64,000 bases of DNA from Pseudoduganella flava (GTDB lineage Bacteria > Pseudomonadota > Gammaproteobacteria > Burkholderiales > Burkholderiaceae_D), in contig NZ_VLKW01000005.1 of NCBI RefSeq assembly GCF_007830495.1, positions 1 through 64,000 of the forward strand. Direction: 5' to 3'. Position 1 is the first letter of the stretch; every line of letters starts with the position of its first letter. Below the pieces are notes generated by a model, which saw only the letters and a program-made list of their open reading frames with translations, ran no database searches and was not told where the DNA came from. A program made the translations under genes and the position numbers. Of this stretch, positions 55,868 through 64,000 are shown in pieces.

Positions 55868-58045
55868 ATGACAAAGAAGAAAGATATTGAACTTCTCCGG
55901 GTAACGCACCTGCGTGGACCGAACATCTGGACCTACCGCCCGGTCATCGAAGCATGGCTGGATATCGGTGAGCTGGAAAACTTCCCTTCCAACAAACTCC
56001 CTGGTTTGTACGAACGGTTGACGGCTGCCTTGCCGGGCCTCGTCGAACACCGTTGCGGCGTGGGCGAGCACGGCGGCTTCCTCGAGCGCCTGCGCGACGG
56101 CACGTACGCGGGCCACATCCTCGAGCACGTCGTGCTGGAGCTGCAGAACCTGGCCGGCATGCGCACCGGGTTCGGCAAGACTCGCCAGACTGCCGAGGGC
56201 AGCGGCATCTACAAGATGGCGTTCCGCACCCGGCAGGAAAACGTGGGGCGCGCCGCGCTGGCCGCCGGCCGCGACCTGCTGATGGCCTGTATCGAGGACC
56301 GCCCATACGATCTCGACGCGGCAGTCGCGAAGCTGACCGACATGGTCGAGCGCCTGTGCCTGGGCCCGTCGACGAACAGCATCGTCGAGGCGGCCACGGA
56401 CCGCGGCATCCCGCACATCCGTCTAACCGACGGCAACCTGGTGCAACTGGGCCATGGCGCCCGCCAGCGCCGCATCTGGACGGCCGAGACGGACAACACG
56501 AGCGCGATCGCCGAAGGCATCGCGAGCGACAAGGACATGACCAAGCGCATCCTGGCCTCGTGCGGCGTGCCGGTGCCCGAGGGCGAGCTGGTCGAAAGCG
56601 AGGACGAAGCGTGGGAAGCGGCGCAGGACATCGGCCTGCCGGTGGCCGTGAAGCCGTACGACGCCAACCACGGCCGCGGCGTGACCTTGAACCTGATGAC
56701 GGAAGCGGACGTCCGCCGCGCCTATCACATCGCGGTGGAGCGGGGCGACAGCTCGTCGGTCATCGTCGAGCGCTTCGTCGTCGGCGACGAACACCGCCTG
56801 CTGGTGGTGGGCCGCAAGCTGGTGGCCGCGTCGCGCGGCGAATCCGTGTGGATCACGGGCGACGGCCAGCACGACGTGCGCGCGCTCGTCGATACGCAGA
56901 TCAATTCGGACCCGCGCCGCGGGCCCAACGAGGAACATCCGCTCAACCCCGTGGAGCCGGACAAGTCGCCCGAAGTGCAGCTGGAACTGAAGCGCCAGGG
57001 CTTGACCCCGGACTCCGTGCCGGAAGCGGGCCGCAAAGTGCTGATCCAGTTGAACGGCAACGTGGCCAACGACGTCACCGACCTGGTGCACCCGTCCGTG
57101 GCCGAGATGGCGGCGCTGGCGGCCCGGGCGGTCGGCCTGGACATCGCCGGCATCGACCTGGTCACGCAGGACATCTCGCGGCCGCTGGAAGAGCAGGGCG
57201 GCGCGATCATCGAAGTCAACGCCAGCCCGGGCCTGTTGGCCCACCTGAAGCCGGCGCCCGGCGGCACGCCGCGCCCGGTCGGTGCGGCCATCGTCGACGA
57301 GCTGTTCGGCACGGACGAAAACGGCCGCATCCCGATCGTCGGCGTGTCCGGGACGCGCCACACGGCGCTGATCGCGCGGCTGACAGCGTGGCAGCTGCAG
57401 GTCTCTGGCCGCTATGTCGGCGTGGCGTGCGAGGAAGGCGTCTACCTGAACGGCCGCAAGATCGCGCGCGGCCCGCTCACCGAATGGGAATCCGGCCAGC
57501 GCCTGCTGCTGAACAAGAACATCGAGTCGGCCGTGTTCGCCAACGGCAACCGGATGACGTTGTCCGAAGGATTCGCGTACGACCGCTGCACCGTCGGCGT
57601 CGTCACCGACACGCAAGGGTTCGAGCAGCTCGGCGAGTTCTACATCGACGCGCCGGAAAAGATGTTCAACGTGCTGCGCACCCAGGTCGACGTCGTGCTG
57701 TCCGACGGCGTGGCCGTGCTGAACGCGATGGACGAGCAGGTGGCCGAGATGGCCGAGCTGTGCGATGGCAGCGTGCTGTTCTACAGCACCCACGAGGACG
57801 CGGCACCGCTGGCCGCCCATCGCGAAGCCGGCGGCCGTGCGGTCTTCGGGCGCGGCGGTTCGTTCGTGCTGGCGATCGGCACTGACGAAGTGGCCACGTT
57901 GCCGACCAGCTGCCTGCCGAACGACGAAGAGGAATGCCGCGAGGCCGTGCTGGCCGCGATCGGCACCGGCTGGGCGATGGGCCTGACGCCGGACCTGATC
58001 GCCGCGGCGCTGCGCACGTTCGAATGGAAGAAGCGGGCGCGCTGA
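55868..58045 (+). CDS. cphA2: Cyanophycin synthetase homologue with degenerate Mur-ligase domain (CphA2-like)
   Basis: 725 residues. The N-terminal domain (RGPNIWTYRPVIEAWLDIG, LGPSTNSIVEAA) and ATP-grasp domain (LPVAVKPYDANHGRGV, IIEVNASPGLLAHL) match cyanophycin synthetase. The C-terminal Mur-ligase-like domain is shorter than in CphA1, and its P-loop has decayed: GTRHTAL at 495-501 where CphA1 has GTNGKTT. Known CphA2 enzymes keep only the ATP-grasp activity and polymerise beta-Asp-Arg dipeptides, so a similar salvage role is inferred. It is the first gene of a two-gene unit with cphA1 37 bases downstream. The cytoplasmic product is the insoluble Asp-Arg storage polymer cyanophycin. Confidence 0.87.
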   Translation: MTKKKDIELLRVTHLRGPNIWTYRPVIEAWLDIGELENFPSNKLPGLYERLTAALPGLVEHRCGVGEHGGFLERLRDGTYAGHILEHVVLELQNLAGMRTGFGKTRQTAEGSGIYKMAFRTRQENVGRAALAAGRDLLMACIEDRPYDLDAAVAKLTDMVERLCLGPSTNSIVEAATDRGIPHIRLTDGNLVQLGHGARQRRIWTAETDNTSAIAEGIASDKDMTKRILASCGVPVPEGELVESEDEAWEAAQDIGLPVAVKPYDANHGRGVTLNLMTEADVRRAYHIAVERGDSSSVIVERFVVGDEHRLLVVGRKLVAASRGESVWITGDGQHDVRALVDTQINSDPRRGPNEEHPLNPVEPDKSPEVQLELKRQGLTPDSVPEAGRKVLIQLNGNVANDVTDLVHPSVAEMAALAARAVGLDIAGIDLVTQDISRPLEEQGGAIIEVNASPGLLAHLKPAPGGTPRPVGAAIVDELFGTDENGRIPIVGVSGTRHTALIARLTAWQLQVSGRYVGVACEEGVYLNGRKIARGPLTEWESGQRLLLNKNIESAVFANGNRMTLSEGFAYDRCTVGVVTDTQGFEQLGEFYIDAPEKMFNVLRTQVDVVLSDGVAVLNAMDEQVAEMAELCDGSVLFYSTHEDAAPLAAHREAGGRAVFGRGGSFVLAIGTDEVATLPTSCLPNDEEECREAVLAAIGTGWAMGLTPDLIAAALRTFEWKKRAR

Positions 58046-58082
58046 GCGTGTGCCCCGACAAGAAAACAACCAGGAATAGTAC

Positions 58083-60653
58083 ATGGAAGTGATCCGTACC
58101 CGCGCGCTGCGCGGCCCTAATCTTTGGAGCCACCACACGGCCATCGAAGCCATCGTCCGCTGCACCCAGGAGGAGCTGGCGGTCGACAAGCTGCCCGGAT
58201 TCGAAATCCGGCTGCGCGCGCGCTTCCCGCGTATCGGCCAGTTCCAGCCGCACGGCCACGCCGACGCGGTGCCGCTGGCCCACGTGCTGGAGCTGACGGC
58301 GCTGGCACTGCAGGCCGAAGCGGGCTGCCCGGTCACGTTCAGCCGCACGACGGCGACGGTGGAGGAGGGCATCTTCCAGATGGTCGTGGAATATACCGAG
58401 GAAGAAGTGGGCAAGCTAGCCGTGGACCTGGCCGAGAAGCTGGTCAATTCGGCACTGCAGGACACGCCGTTCGACCTGGCGGCCGCGCTGCACGAGCTGC
58501 GCGAGCTGGACGAGGACGTCCGCCTGGGCCCGTCCACCGGTGCGATCGTGCACGCTGCCGTGGCCCGCAGGATCCCGTACCGCCGCATGACGCAGGGGTC
58601 GATGGTGGCCTTCGGCTGGGGCAGCAAACAGCGCCGCATCCAGGCCGCCGAGGTCGATTCGACCAGCGCGATCGCCGAGAACATCGCGCAGGACAAGGAA
58701 CTGACGAAAAAGCTGCTGGATGCGGCCGGCGTGCCGGTGCCGATCGGCCGCACCGTCGAGACCGCCGAGGAAGCCTGGCAGGTGGCCCAGCAGATCGGCT
58801 TGCCGGTGGTGATCAAGCCGAAGGACGGCAACCAGGGTAAGGGGGTGACCGTCAACATCACGACACAAGAGCAGACGATCGCCGCGTTCAACACGGCACG
58901 CGAGTTCCGCGACGACATCATGGTCGAGCGCTTCCTGCCGGGCCACGACTACCGCCTGCTCGTCATCGGCAACAAGCTGATCGCCGCCGCGCGGCGCGAC
59001 CCGCCGCACGTCGTCGGCGACGGCGTGCACTCTGTGCGCGAACTGGTTGACATCGTCAATGCCGACCCGCGCCGCGGCAGCGGCCACGCGACCTCGCTGA
59101 CGAAAATCCGCTTCGACGACATCGCGCTGGCGCGCCTGAAGCTGCAAGGCCTCGACGCGGATTCCGTGCCGCCGCAAGGCCAGCGCGTCATCCTGCGCAA
59201 CAACGCGAATCTGTCGACGGGCGGCAGCGCCACCGACGTGACGGACGACGTGCATCCGGAAGTGGCGGCGCGCGCTGTCGAAGCGGCGCAGATGATCGGT
59301 CTCGACATCTGCGGTGTCGACGCCGTCGTCGACAGCGTGCTGCGCCCGATCGAGGAACAGAACGGCGGCGTCGTCGAAGTCAATGCGGCGCCCGGCCTGC
59401 GGATGCACCTGTCGCCGTCGTACGGCAAGGGCCGCCCGATCGGCGAAGCCATCGTCAATACGCTGTTCGGCGAGGGCGAGGATGGCCGCATTCCCGTCGT
59501 CGCCGTGACAGGCACGAACGGCAAGACGACGACCGTGCGCCTGATCGCCCACCTGATCGCGTCGTCCGGCCTGCGCGTCGGCATGACCAACACGGACGGC
59601 GTGTACGTCAACGGCCGCCAGATCGATTCCGGCGACTGCTCGGGGCCGAAGAGCGCGCGCAGCGTGCTGCAGCACCCGGACGTGGACGCCGCCGTGTTCG
59701 AGACGGCACGTGGCGGCATCTTGCGCGAAGGCCTCGCGTTCGACCGCTGCAAGGTGGCCGTCGTCACCAACATCGGCGCGGGCGACCACCTGGGCCTGAA
59801 CTACATCACGACCGTCGAGGACCTGGCCGTGCTGAAGCGCGTGATCGTGCAGAACGTCGACGACAACGGCATGGCGGTATTGAACGCCACCGATCCGATC
59901 GTTGCCGCGATGGCCGCCACCTGCAAGGGCAAGGTGACGTTCTTCGGCGCCGACCGCTACCACCCGGTCGTCGCGACGCACATCGCGCAGGGCCGCCGCA
60001 CCGTCTACGTGGACAAGGGCGAGCTGGTCGCCGTCGAAGGCAAGTTCGAGCAGCGCATCGCATTGGCCGACGTGCCGCTGACGCGCAACGGCACGATCGG
60101 CTTCCAGGTCGAGAACACGATGGCCGCCGTGGCCGCAGCATGGGGCGCCGGCATCGACTGGCAGTCGATCCGCCTGGGCCTGAAAACGTTCACGACCGAC
60201 AGCCACAACGCGCCCGGCCGCTTCAACGTGTTCGACTTCCGCGGCGCCACCGTGATCGCCGACTATGGCCACAACCCGGACGCGATGCTTGCGCTGGTGC
60301 AGGCCGTCGAATCGATGCCGGCCAAGCGCCGCTCGGTCGTCATCAGTGGCGCGGGCGACCGTCGCGACGAAGACATCCGCCAGCAGACGGAAATCCTCGG
60401 CAAGGCGTTCGACGACGTGGTGCTGTACCAGGACCAGTGCCAGCGCGGCCGCGCCGACGGCGAAGTGATCGCGCTGCTGCGCCAGGGCCTGCAAGGCGCA
60501 CCGCGCACGTCCCACGTGGACGAGATCAACGGCGAGTTCGTCGCGATCGATACGGCGCTGGACCGGCTGAAGGAAGGCGACCTGTGCCTGATCCTGATCG
60601 ACCAGGTCGAGGAAGCACTGGCGCATATCGGCAAGCGGGTGGCGGCGGGCTGA
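58083..60653 (+). CDS. cphA: Cyanophycin synthetase (CphA1)
   Basis: 856 residues, usual length for CphA. Order: N-terminal domain (RGPNLWSHHTAIEA), ATP-grasp domain (LPVVIKPKDGNQGKGV, GGVVEVNAAPGLRMHLSPS) that adds Asp to the poly-Asp backbone, and Mur-ligase domain with an intact P-loop GTNGKTTT (477-484) plus FETARGGILREGLAFD that attaches Arg to the beta-carboxylate. Both ATP-dependent sites look functional. AGGAA precedes ATG 58083 by 8 bases. Together with the CphA2-like protein it would make cyanophycin from Asp and Arg. A strong terminator follows 20 bases after the stop. No cyanophycinase is visible in the window. Confidence 0.94.
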   Translation: MEVIRTRALRGPNLWSHHTAIEAIVRCTQEELAVDKLPGFEIRLRARFPRIGQFQPHGHADAVPLAHVLELTALALQAEAGCPVTFSRTTATVEEGIFQMVVEYTEEEVGKLAVDLAEKLVNSALQDTPFDLAAALHELRELDEDVRLGPSTGAIVHAAVARRIPYRRMTQGSMVAFGWGSKQRRIQAAEVDSTSAIAENIAQDKELTKKLLDAAGVPVPIGRTVETAEEAWQVAQQIGLPVVIKPKDGNQGKGVTVNITTQEQTIAAFNTAREFRDDIMVERFLPGHDYRLLVIGNKLIAAARRDPPHVVGDGVHSVRELVDIVNADPRRGSGHATSLTKIRFDDIALARLKLQGLDADSVPPQGQRVILRNNANLSTGGSATDVTDDVHPEVAARAVEAAQMIGLDICGVDAVVDSVLRPIEEQNGGVVEVNAAPGLRMHLSPSYGKGRPIGEAIVNTLFGEGEDGRIPVVAVTGTNGKTTTVRLIAHLIASSGLRVGMTNTDGVYVNGRQIDSGDCSGPKSARSVLQHPDVDAAVFETARGGILREGLAFDRCKVAVVTNIGAGDHLGLNYITTVEDLAVLKRVIVQNVDDNGMAVLNATDPIVAAMAATCKGKVTFFGADRYHPVVATHIAQGRRTVYVDKGELVAVEGKFEQRIALADVPLTRNGTIGFQVENTMAAVAAAWGAGIDWQSIRLGLKTFTTDSHNAPGRFNVFDFRGATVIADYGHNPDAMLALVQAVESMPAKRRSVVISGAGDRRDEDIRQQTEILGKAFDDVVLYQDQCQRGRADGEVIALLRQGLQGAPRTSHVDEINGEFVAIDTALDRLKEGDLCLILIDQVEEALAHIGKRVAAG

Positions 60654-60672
60654 TTCCGCCGATCGCCACGTG

Positions 60673-60700
60673 AAAAACCCGCCAGACGGCGGGTTTTTTT
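60673..60700. terminator. Bidirectional rho-independent terminator
   Basis: CCCGCC-AGAC-GGCGGG stem-loop at 60678-60693, flanked by an A-run on the left and T-run on the right, so it can end transcription from both sides. It closes the cphA unit, and its T-run overlaps the stop codon of the convergent LacI-type gene. Confidence 0.9.
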
Positions 60701-61808
60701 ATGCAGCCAGCGAATCGTCCCCGAGCGGCCGCAGCCGCGCGGTTGCCCCTTCGACGAACTGCGGCGCGAACGTGCGTTTCTCGGCCAGGCGGCCATCCGT
60801 CTCGATCAGCGACGTCAACAGGTCGGCCGCGGCCAATGCCATGTTGTGGATCGGCTGGCGCAACGTCGTCAGGTTATAGCTGAGCCAGTTGGACGGCTCG
60901 ACGGCATCGAATCCCGCCACCGACATCGTGCCCGGCACGTCGATCGACAGCTCGTGGCGCGCGTAGTCCAGGCAGCCCAGCGCCATCACGTCGTTGCCGC
61001 AGATGACTGCATCGGGAATCCGGCCGAGCCGGTCGAGGATCTCGCGCAGGCCGCGCGCGCCGCTGGCGTAGTCGAACTGCCCCGTGACGACGACCGGGGC
61101 CGGCAGTCCCAGCTCGTGCAGCTTGTCGCAGGCGCCGTTGCGGCGCTCGGTGGCGACGGTGGACGTGTCAGGGCCGGCGACGATGCCGAATTGGCGGTGG
61201 CCGGCGGCCGTCAGGCGCGTCGCCAGCAGGCGGCCCGATTCGTACTGGTCGCACAGCACGCTGTTGACGGTGCGGCCGCGCAGGTTGCGGTTGAAGACGA
61301 CGAGCGGCAGGCGGCGGCGTTCGAATTCCTGCACCTGTTCCTCGCTGAGCGCGGCAGCGACGATCGCGCCGTCGACCTGGTATTGCCAGACGTCGCCGAG
61401 GATCTGTTCGACGTCCGCCTCGTGCTGCATCGTGAACAGCAGCACGCGCTTGCCGCGGCGCGTCAACTGCGCGGACAATTCCGCCAGCGCTTCCGGGTAG
61501 TACAGGTTCGCGGTGTGCGAGATGACGACGGCGACGATGTTCGAGCGGCGCGTGATCAGGCTGCGTGCGGCGGCGTTCGGGATGTAGTCGAGGCCGGCGG
61601 CGGCCTTCATCACGCGGGCATACGTGGACTTCGATACGCTGGCGCCCGGCTTGAAGCAGCGCGAGACGGCCGACTGCGACACGCCGGCCACCATCGCGAC
61701 GTCGTAGGAGGTGACGCGCCGGTTCTCGCGGAGCAACGCCGCCTTGTATTCGGCCGCCTTGCTGTCGGCCCCGTTGTCTACCGGAGGTGGTGTCTTCGTT
61801 TTTCTCAT
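60699..61808 (-). CDS. LacI/GalR-family transcriptional regulator
   Basis: 369 residues. Helix-turn-helix at 32-66 (VTSYDVAMVAGVSQSAVSRCFKPG), with the hinge region ARSLITRRSN. A periplasmic-binding-protein-like effector domain follows (VAVVISHTANLYYPEALAEL, VDGAIVAA, VICGNDVMALGCLDYAR, MSVAGFDAVEPSNWL). A 30-residue polar N-terminal extension precedes the HTH, longer than the usual 1-5 residues. It would bind a small ligand, typically a sugar or derivative, and repress target promoters. No carbohydrate operon is next to it in this window, so its target is unknown. ATG 61808 is chosen; an upstream TTG extension is unsupported. An imperfect palindrome lies 36-55 bases upstream. Confidence 0.9.
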   Translation of the reverse strand: MRKTKTPPPVDNGADSKAAEYKAALLRENRRVTSYDVAMVAGVSQSAVSRCFKPGASVSKSTYARVMKAAAGLDYIPNAAARSLITRRSNIVAVVISHTANLYYPEALAELSAQLTRRGKRVLLFTMQHEADVEQILGDVWQYQVDGAIVAAALSEEQVQEFERRRLPLVVFNRNLRGRTVNSVLCDQYESGRLLATRLTAAGHRQFGIVAGPDTSTVATERRNGACDKLHELGLPAPVVVTGQFDYASGARGLREILDRLGRIPDAVICGNDVMALGCLDYARHELSIDVPGTMSVAGFDAVEPSNWLSYNLTTLRQPIHNMALAAADLLTSLIETDGRLAEKRTFAPQFVEGATARLRPLGDDSLAA

Positions 61809-61843
61809 TGTCTCGTCAAAGTACCGCGACGGCACTCGTTTCG

Positions 61844-61863
61844 GTTGAGGATAACGTATCAAC
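61844..61863. promoter_or_regulatory. Imperfect palindrome, candidate autoregulatory operator
   Basis: Outer arms GTTGA and TCAAC enclose GATA-ACG-TATC, giving a 20-base dyad upstream of the LacI-type gene. Size and position fit a LacI-family operator, but the symmetry is imperfect and no second copy was found. Confidence 0.3.
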
Positions 61864-61916
61864 TTACCTACTGGCAATTAATTTCCCTGCGGAAAACACT
61901 TACTGTCGCGCCGCCG

Positions 61917-62102
61917 CTACCCTACCAGCACAAACGTCAGGCCGACGGCGGCCAGCAGCGCAGCCGAGGCCGTAATCCGTCGGAGCGAAGCGCCGCGGAT
62001 CGTCTGCAGGATGCGCTGGTGCCGCGTCTGCTGCTGGTTCTGCTGCTGGTGCGGCTGCTGCGCCGGCGTGAAGCGTGTGGATCGGTTGTCGAGGGTTGCC
62101 AT
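61917..62102 (-). CDS. Small hypothetical membrane protein (61 aa)
   Basis: 61 residues, not recognised. A polar, Gln-rich N-terminal half (FTPAQQPHQQQNQQQTRHQ) is followed by a basic patch (RGASLRRI) and one membrane helix running to the C-terminus (ASAALLAAVGLTFVLVG). A near-perfect Shine-Dalgarno (AAGGAG, 6 bases before the ATG) argues that it is a genuine gene. It lies upstream of, and in the same direction as, the LacI-type gene, 108 bases away, and divergent from the Hsp70-family gene. A tail-anchored topology with the basic patch inside is likely. Function unknown. Confidence 0.68.
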   Translation of the reverse strand: MATLDNRSTRFTPAQQPHQQQNQQQTRHQRILQTIRGASLRRITASAALLAAVGLTFVLVG

Positions 62103-62108
62103 GTCTGT

Positions 62109-62114
62109 CTCCTT
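62109..62114 (-). promoter_or_regulatory. Ribosome binding site of the 61-aa membrane protein
   Basis: Minus-strand AAGGAG, 6 bases before ATG at 62102. It is the main evidence that this short frame is translated, rather than the longer antisense frame running through it. Confidence 0.7.
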
Positions 62115-62157
62115 CGTTCTTGAATTTCCTAGCGTAACTTTTTCCTCCACCATGTTT

Positions 62158-62189
62158 TTGATCCAGCTCAATCCAACCTCTGCTAAAAT
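62158..62189 (+). promoter_or_regulatory. Possible promoter of the Hsp70-family gene
   Basis: An extended -10 element TGCTAAAAT (62181-62189) lies 31 bases before ATG 62220. TTGATC at 62158 could act as -35, but the 20-base spacer is long. The surrounding region is locally AT-rich. Confidence 0.35.
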
Positions 62190-62219
62190 ACCGCCCCTTT
62201 TAGTTCGCGGATGGTAGCG

Positions 62220-63470
62220 ATGGCCAATGCATGCGGTGTCGACTTCGGCACATCCAATTCCACGGTCGGGTGGGTCGCGCCGGGCCGCCCGGTGATGCTG
62301 CCGCTCGAGGACGGCAAGGCGACGCTGCCTTCCGTCGTGTTCTTCAATGCCGACGATGACGAGGTCACGTTTGGCCGCGCCGCGCTGGCCGATTACCTGG
62401 CCGGTTATGAAGGCCGGCTGATGCGCTCGCTGAAGAGCCTGCTCGGCACGCCGCTGATGGATGGGCAGACGGAAGTGGCAGGCCGCGCGCTGTCGTTTCG
62501 GGCGTTGCTGGCGCAGTTCATCGGCGAGCTGAAGCAGCGCGGCGAGGCCGCTGCCGGCCGGCCGTTCACGTCGGCCGTGCTGGGCCGCCCGGTGCAGTTC
62601 ATCGACGACGATCCCGTCGCCGACCGGCTGGCCGAGGACACGCTGGCCGACATCGCCCGCGCCGCCGGTTTCCGCGACATCGCGTTCCAGTACGAGCCGA
62701 TCGCGGCCGCATTCGACTACGAGTCGCAGATCGCGCGCGAGGAACTGGTGCTGATCGCCGACATCGGCGGCGGCACGTCCGACTTCTCGCTGGTGCGATT
62801 GGCACCGGAACGGGTTGCGAAGGCCGACCGGCGCGACGACATCCTCGCCACCGGTGGTGTGCACATCGGCGGTACCGACTTCGACAAATACCTGAGCCTG
62901 GCCGCGGTGATGCCGCTGCTCGGTTACGGCAGCGAGCTGAAGAACGGCAGTGCCGTCCCGTCCAGCTATTACTTCAACCTGGCCACGTGGCATACGATCA
63001 ACCAGGCCTACACGAAGAAGATGGCGGCGCAGCTCGGCGAGCTGGTGCGCGATGCGCGGGAACCCGAGCGCCTGCGCCGGCTCCAACACCTGATCGACGA
63101 GCGCGCCGGCCATTGGCTGGCGATGCGGGTCGAGGAAGGCAAGATCGCGCTGTCCGCACAGGACACGGTGCGGCTGGACCTGGAACGGCTCGCTCCGCCA
63201 CTGACCCTGGAAGTGGCGCGCAAGCAGTTCGTCACGGCCATCGGCACGCTGGTCGACTCGGTCGGCGCGACGGTCGATGCGCTGCTGGCCGATGCCGGCG
63301 TGCGGCCGGAGCAGGTCGACACCGTGTTCTTCACGGGCGGTTCGTCCGGCGTCGCCGCGCTGCGCGAGCGGATCGGTGCCGCCGTGCCTGACGCGCGCCG
63401 CGTCGAAGGCGACCTGTTCGGCAGTATCGGCGCCGGCCTGGCGCTCGACGCCGTCCGTAAATTCGGGTGA
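62220..63470 (+). CDS. Hsp70-family protein (YegD-like)
   Basis: 416 residues, nucleotide-binding-domain only, much shorter than DnaK (about 640) because the substrate-binding domain is missing. Visible motifs: phosphate 1 CGVDFGTSNSTVGW at the N-terminus, phosphate 2 LIADIGGGTSDFS near 180, GGTDFDKYL, and adenosine motif VFFTGGSSGV near the C-terminus. This is the actin-like ATPase layout of E. coli YegD, a putative chaperone of unknown client. Two starts are possible, 62211 and 62220; the second gives MANACGVDFGTSN, the usual short lead before the phosphate loop. It is followed 7 bases later by the exonuclease gene, so the two may be co-transcribed. Confidence 0.88.
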   Translation: MANACGVDFGTSNSTVGWVAPGRPVMLPLEDGKATLPSVVFFNADDDEVTFGRAALADYLAGYEGRLMRSLKSLLGTPLMDGQTEVAGRALSFRALLAQFIGELKQRGEAAAGRPFTSAVLGRPVQFIDDDPVADRLAEDTLADIARAAGFRDIAFQYEPIAAAFDYESQIAREELVLIADIGGGTSDFSLVRLAPERVAKADRRDDILATGGVHIGGTDFDKYLSLAAVMPLLGYGSELKNGSAVPSSYYFNLATWHTINQAYTKKMAAQLGELVRDAREPERLRRLQHLIDERAGHWLAMRVEEGKIALSAQDTVRLDLERLAPPLTLEVARKQFVTAIGTLVDSVGATVDALLADAGVRPEQVDTVFFTGGSSGVAALRERIGAAVPDARRVEGDLFGSIGAGLALDAVRKFG

Positions 63471-63477
63471 GGATCCC

Positions 63478-64000
63478 ATGCTGACAAAACCGATCGTGAT
63501 GCTGGACTTCGAAACGACGGGCCTGTCGCCCGCGATGGGCGACCGCATCACCGAAGTGGCGGCGCTGCGGATCGCCGACGGCGTCATCGTCGACCGTTAC
63601 GTGTCGCTGGTGAACTGCGGCGTGCGCATCCCGTCGTTCATCACGAGCCTGACGGGCATCACGCAAAAGATGGTGGATACGGCGCCGCCCGCGCACGAAG
63701 TGGTGCCGCGGCTGCTGGCATTCATCGGCGGCGACCCGCTGGCCGCCCACAACGCCAGCTTCGATGAAAAATTCCTGCACGCGGAAAGCGGCAGGCTCGG
63801 CATGGCGTCCGGCCATACCGGCACCGTCTGCTCGCTGAAGCTGTGCCGGCGCGTATTCCCCGATTTCGGCAGCTACAAGCTGGGCCAGCTTGGCAACCGG
63901 CTCGGCATCGCGTTCCAGGGTACGGCCCACCGCGCTGAGGCCGATGCGCAGGTGGCGGCGGAGGTGCTGCTGCACGTCGGCCGCCACATCGCCAACCAGT
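63478..64000 (+). CDS. DnaQ-family 3'-5' exonuclease, 3' truncated
   Basis: At least 174 residues; the frame is open to the right edge. It begins MLTKPIVMLDFETTGLSP with Asp10 and Glu12 of the ExoI motif. AAHNASFDEKFL (ExoII) and HRAEADAQ (ExoIII, DEDDh type) follow, so all four metal ligands and the His are present. The family includes the DNA polymerase III epsilon proofreading subunit and stand-alone epsilon-like exonucleases; lack of a neighbouring polymerase gene favours the stand-alone type. GTGAGG lies a few bases before ATG 63478. The C-terminus is outside the window. Confidence 0.87.
   Translation, partial: MLTKPIVMLDFETTGLSPAMGDRITEVAALRIADGVIVDRYVSLVNCGVRIPSFITSLTGITQKMVDTAPPAHEVVPRLLAFIGGDPLAAHNASFDEKFLHAESGRLGMASGHTGTVCSLKLCRRVFPDFGSYKLGQLGNRLGIAFQGTAHRAEADAQVAAEVLLHVGRHIANQ

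Noticed and set aside
62103..63587. Minus-strand open frame continuing upstream of the 61-aa membrane protein through the Hsp70-family gene
   Set aside because: No motif is present; the strong ribosome site at 62109-62114 fixes a start at 62102, and the plus strand has clear Hsp70 motifs.

Overview
The window is about 70 % GC and looks like chromosomal DNA of a betaproteobacterium. The best guess is Oxalobacteraceae (Massilia/Duganella type), inferred from the paired cyanophycin synthetases with their associated ABC transporter and DUF1854 gene, the codon bias, and the large NRPS/PKS locus. It was read by eye only, and no database was consulted.

Positions 1-43647 hold the right-hand part of a hybrid NRPS/PKS assembly line: seven collinear plus-strand genes joined by stop/start overlaps or very short gaps. 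The first gene runs off the left edge. Module order is C-A(Ala-like code)-PCP | C-A(Gly-like code, interrupted by a luciferase-like monooxygenase)-PCP | KS-AT(malonyl)-ACP-Cy-A(Cys-like code, interrupted by a flavin oxidase)-PCP | KS-AT(malonyl)-ACP | C-[A remnant]-acyl ligase-KR-PCP-E-C | [half C]-A-PCP-E-C-A(Thr code)-PCP-C-A(Asp-like pocket)-PCP | C-A-PCP-C-A(Asp-like pocket)-PCP-TE. The predicted product is a peptide-polyketide with an oxidised glycine, a thiazole, two unreduced malonate extensions, probably an alpha-hydroxy acid, a D-residue and a threonine, released by a type I thioesterase. I do not recognise it as a known pathway.

Positions 43655-49716 continue in the same orientation with almost no spacing. 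They hold an MFS exporter, a membrane-anchored serine beta-lactamase-fold peptidase (ClbP-like layout), a JmjC/cupin oxygenase-like protein, and a secreted membrane-anchored alpha/beta hydrolase. They look like the export, maturation and tailoring end of the pathway, possibly including periplasmic prodrug cleavage.

Positions 49701-52827 are a boundary: a convergent YdeP-type molybdopterin oxidoreductase and a small proline-rich membrane protein. Positions 52835-60653 form a cyanophycin locus, with DUF1854 and ABC transporter genes on the minus strand diverging from cphA2-like and cphA1 genes on the plus strand, closed by a bidirectional terminator. Positions 60699-64000 hold a LacI-type regulator, a 61-residue membrane protein, an Hsp70-family (YegD-like) protein and the start of a DnaQ-family exonuclease. 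No tRNA, rRNA, CRISPR array, insertion sequence or phage gene was seen.
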